Origin: Prevotellaceae bacterium UBA2744
Lineage (GTDB): Bacteria > Bacteroidota > Bacteroidia > Bacteroidales > Bacteroidaceae
Length of the DNA: 64,000 bases
NCBI GenBank assembly: GCA_002353575.1
Contig: DEJQ01000035.1
Span: 12,006-76,005, forward strand
Direction of reading: 5' to 3'
The position numbers and the translations under genes were made by a program. The notes below the pieces were generated by a model. The model had not been told where the DNA came from. It was given only the letters and a program-made list of their open reading frames with translations, and searched no databases. Shown here in pieces: positions 61,979 to 64,000 of this stretch (position 1 is its first letter; each line of letters begins with the position of its first letter).

Positions 61979-62800
61979 TTATTCCACTTTCTTCAAATGC
62001 GCGGTGATGGTGTAAGTGGAGCCGTCGGCGCGTCGGTGGAAGGCCTTACTGACCATCTCGCTGCCCGTGCAGGAGACGATTTCCCAGTTCTCGTGCCGTC
62101 CTTCCTGTCCCGGCTTTTGCCAGCGGAAGCAGAACAGGGGGCCGTCGGCGAAGTATTCGTTGTAGGTCGTCTCCTCCTCCACCCACTGCCCGTCGATGAA
62201 GTCGTAGAAACTGGCGGTGCCGTCGCTGCGGTACAACTCGCGGTAAGGCACAGAAGATTCGTACTCGGGATTGTCGCTGGTGAAGGTGATCTCCCAGAGG
62301 CCCACGACGGTCTCGGTGTAGTCGGCCTCGGCACGGGTGAAGTGCTCCTGGCGCGGGCCGTAGGCGGTTGTCACCTGTCCGTCCTTCGAGAGCGTGGTCT
62401 TGGCGGTGAAGCGCAGGTCGTCGCCGCTGACGGTGACGTTGGTCAGTTCCACCACAGACTGCAGTCCGTCGGCCAGGCGTGATGTCATCGTGATGGTATT
62501 GCCGCTGATGGTCAGGTCGGTCTCCTGCCTGTAGGTCCACACGCCGCTCTCCGTCATCGACATGCTGTAGAAGCCCTTCAGCGCGGAGCCGCCATCCTTC
62601 GTGAAGGTATAGACTGACTTCATGTCAGTCGTGACCGCCTCCCCGTCCGTGTCGGCATGAATCCACTTGCCGACAATCTTTTCGGCGAGGCTTTTTCCGG
62701 CTACCGGATTGTCGCCGTTGTCCGACGTACATGCCGTGAATATACTTGCGCCGCAGATACAGAGGGTGGCGGCGAGCACCCAATTCATCATCTTTTTCAT
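61979..62800 (-). CDS. Lipocalin-like lipoprotein
   Basis: 273 residues. A signal peptide with lipobox FTAC (Cys24) makes it a membrane-anchored lipoprotein. Two related beta-rich units are visible: one starts VGKWIHADTDGE and the second VGLWEITFTSDNP, each with a DGGSALKG- or SDGTASFYDF-type strand, as in duplicated lipocalin-like Bacteroidetes proteins. The ligand is unknown. It lies 21 bp downstream of the partial gene and is probably co-transcribed with it. Confidence 0.75.
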   Translation of the reverse strand: MKKMMNWVLAATLCICGASIFTACTSDNGDNPVAGKSLAEKIVGKWIHADTDGEAVTTDMKSVYTFTKDGGSALKGFYSMSMTESGVWTYRQETDLTISGNTITMTSRLADGLQSVVELTNVTVSGDDLRFTAKTTLSKDGQVTTAYGPRQEHFTRAEADYTETVVGLWEITFTSDNPEYESSVPYRELYRSDGTASFYDFIDGQWVEEETTYNEYFADGPLFCFRWQKPGQEGRHENWEIVSCTGSEMVSKAFHRRADGSTYTITAHLKKVE

Positions 62801-62821
62801 GAATGTTTATTGTTTGAATGG

Positions 62822-64000
62822 TTATACTTGTGTATTGTCTTTACGGGGAACGCTGCCTAAGGGGAACGAGTCGAAGTCGTGCCGTCCGCGGTCGGTGTAG
62901 GCCGTGCCGGGGAAGAGGGCGGCGAGTTCCTCGTGGATGACGGTGGCCAGGCGGTCGCTCTCAAACGACTGCATGAGCCTCATGCGGAGGATGCCCTTGT
63001 ACTCGCAGGCCGCAATCCACAGCGGATAGGAATAGGAGCCGGCACTGAAGCCCACGGCCTGCACCTCGCGGGCGATGGCATCGCCACCTTGATGGTCAGA
63101 GAAGTCGAGATGTCCTGCGTAGGATATGCCGTAGGTGCAGAAGGCTGAGTCTTTCAGCCTGCCGCTCTTGACGACCATAGGCGACACCTTTGTCACGGGC
63201 AGCGGCGCGGCGAATATCTGGTCGAAGTCAGCCCGCAACTGGGCCGCCGTCGTGTAGAGGTTCTCCGGACGGGTCTGCACCATCATCTCCTCGCGCAGCC
63301 GTCTGGCCCTCTCGCCTGCCGACAGGCGGTCGGTCTCTGCCGTATAGGGGAGCGAGAAGGGAATGGCGCCATTGCCGTCGGTCTCGAAGTGGAACACCGG
63401 GCGCAGGTCCTTGGGCGTGTAGCACACTATCTCCTTCTGCCCCACGTCGTAGCGCTGGCGGATGGCCCGGCCAATGACGGCATTCAGGGCCGGCACCACC
63501 GAACTGCCGCTCTCGCGGGCGAAGGCCAGCAGCGGTGCTATCGGCACGTCGATGTCGATGATGTGCTGCCGCGTGGTTCTCGTGCTGAACAGCCTCTCGG
63601 GCAGATGGAAGATGTCGTGCTCCTGAGGGATGAACTTACCCTCAGGCGCTCCCGGTGCGCCTCCCCCGAGGATATGCTCGTGGCAAGGGAAGGTGTCGAT
63701 GCTGTCGGCAGCAGGCAGGCTGTCGCCGCCCGCCTGGCAATATAACTTCAGCACGGTCCCGAGAAAGCCGCAGATAGACCGCATGTCGGCCAGTCCGTGG
63801 AACACATGGAGCGTGAAGCGACGCTCGCCGTAACTGACATAGAGCATCAGACCCCCGGTCTCCTTGGTGCCAACGTTCCGCGGTAGTCCGTCGGCTTCAC
63901 TTACCACCATGACCTGCTCTGCCTCGGAGTCCTCCACGAGGAACCGCCGCCCCACGATGACGGGGCGTGCCCTGAAGTTGCGGTGTACCCTCAGGGCGCT
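62822..64000 (-). CDS. HxxxD acyltransferase-like protein (5' end outside window)
   Basis: The frame is open to the window edge, giving 392 residues without the N-terminus. The motif HVFHGLADMRS contains the HxxxD catalytic pattern of the chloramphenicol-acetyltransferase-like fold (condensation domains, wax-ester synthases, alcohol acetyltransferases). The C-terminal half is a second lobe with FCTYGISYAGHLDFSD. It probably transfers an acyl group from CoA or a carrier; the acceptor is unknown. No other biosynthetic genes are in view. Confidence 0.6.
   Translation of the reverse strand, partial: SALRVHRNFRARPVIVGRRFLVEDSEAEQVMVVSEADGLPRNVGTKETGGLMLYVSYGERRFTLHVFHGLADMRSICGFLGTVLKLYCQAGGDSLPAADSIDTFPCHEHILGGGAPGAPEGKFIPQEHDIFHLPERLFSTRTTRQHIIDIDVPIAPLLAFARESGSSVVPALNAVIGRAIRQRYDVGQKEIVCYTPKDLRPVFHFETDGNGAIPFSLPYTAETDRLSAGERARRLREEMMVQTRPENLYTTAAQLRADFDQIFAAPLPVTKVSPMVVKSGRLKDSAFCTYGISYAGHLDFSDHQGGDAIAREVQAVGFSAGSYSYPLWIAACEYKGILRMRLMQSFESDRLATVIHEELAALFPGTAYTDRGRHDFDSFPLGSVPRKDNTQV

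Overview
The window is chromosomal DNA of a Bacteroidales bacterium, most likely Prevotella or a close relative. The evidence is the many promoters with a TAnnTTTG -7 box, the tuf / tRNA-Trp / secE / nusG / rplKAJL / rpoBC order, a truncated relative of the hybrid two-component regulators, a Por-type C-terminal sorting domain, a DUF2723 membrane protein, and glycan-utilisation enzymes typical of gut or rumen Bacteroidetes. No insertion sequence, prophage or CRISPR array was seen.

Layout. 1-8.6 kb: the end of a secreted protein, hflX, and a leftward operon dxs-trkA-trkH-pyrH-PAP2. 8.6-16.2 kb: groES-groEL, a large DUF2723 (GT117-like) membrane protein with a polysaccharide deacetylase, and a convergent acyltransferase. 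16.2-30.9 kb: rpsU, a Xer-type recombinase, a ribosome hibernation factor, tRNA-Thr, tuf, tRNA-Trp, secE, nusG, the L11-L1-L10-L7/L12 genes and rpoBC. 30.9-33.1 kb: a ZIP metal transporter, a 57-codon gene just upstream of it, and a dienelactone-hydrolase-like protein whose ancestral lipoprotein signal is broken by a stop codon. 33.2-45 kb: an arabinogalactan/galactan locus made of a transmembrane AraC regulator, a GH51 arabinofuranosidase, two GH53 endo-galactanases, a two-domain esterase and a convergent GH3 glycosidase. It has no SusC/SusD pair in the window.

45.1-61.9 kb is the most interesting part: one sulfur-assimilation and siroheme locus. It holds a LuxR-type regulator, a sulfite reductase fused to a TusA-like domain, a complete but unusually reduced tetrapyrrole set (Met8-like, short HemA, HemC-CobA-HemD fusion, HemB, HemL), then CysD, CysN and an iron-sulfur CysH (APS reductase). 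An OprO/P-type porin, a PstSCAB-like ABC importer and a tiny membrane protein follow. Together they would import an oxyanion, which I infer to be sulfate, activate it to APS, reduce it to sulfite and then sulfide, and make the siroheme that sulfite reductase needs. Three promoters in this locus (regulator, porin, ATPase) share an ATTTAC element at nearly the same distance from the -7 box, and two of them share a longer architecture. I read this as a sulfur-responsive regulon.

The strongest oddities are a HemC module without the domain that carries the dipyrromethane-cofactor cysteine, a heptamer repeat in the coding linker between sulfite reductase and TusA, and a PstS-like binding protein that lacks the usual Ser-Gly-Thr phosphate motif. 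61.9-64 kb holds a lipocalin-like lipoprotein and a partial HxxxD acyltransferase-like gene. DNA from about 48 kb onward looks clearly more GC-rich than the ribosomal-protein region; I judged this by eye and did not compute it.
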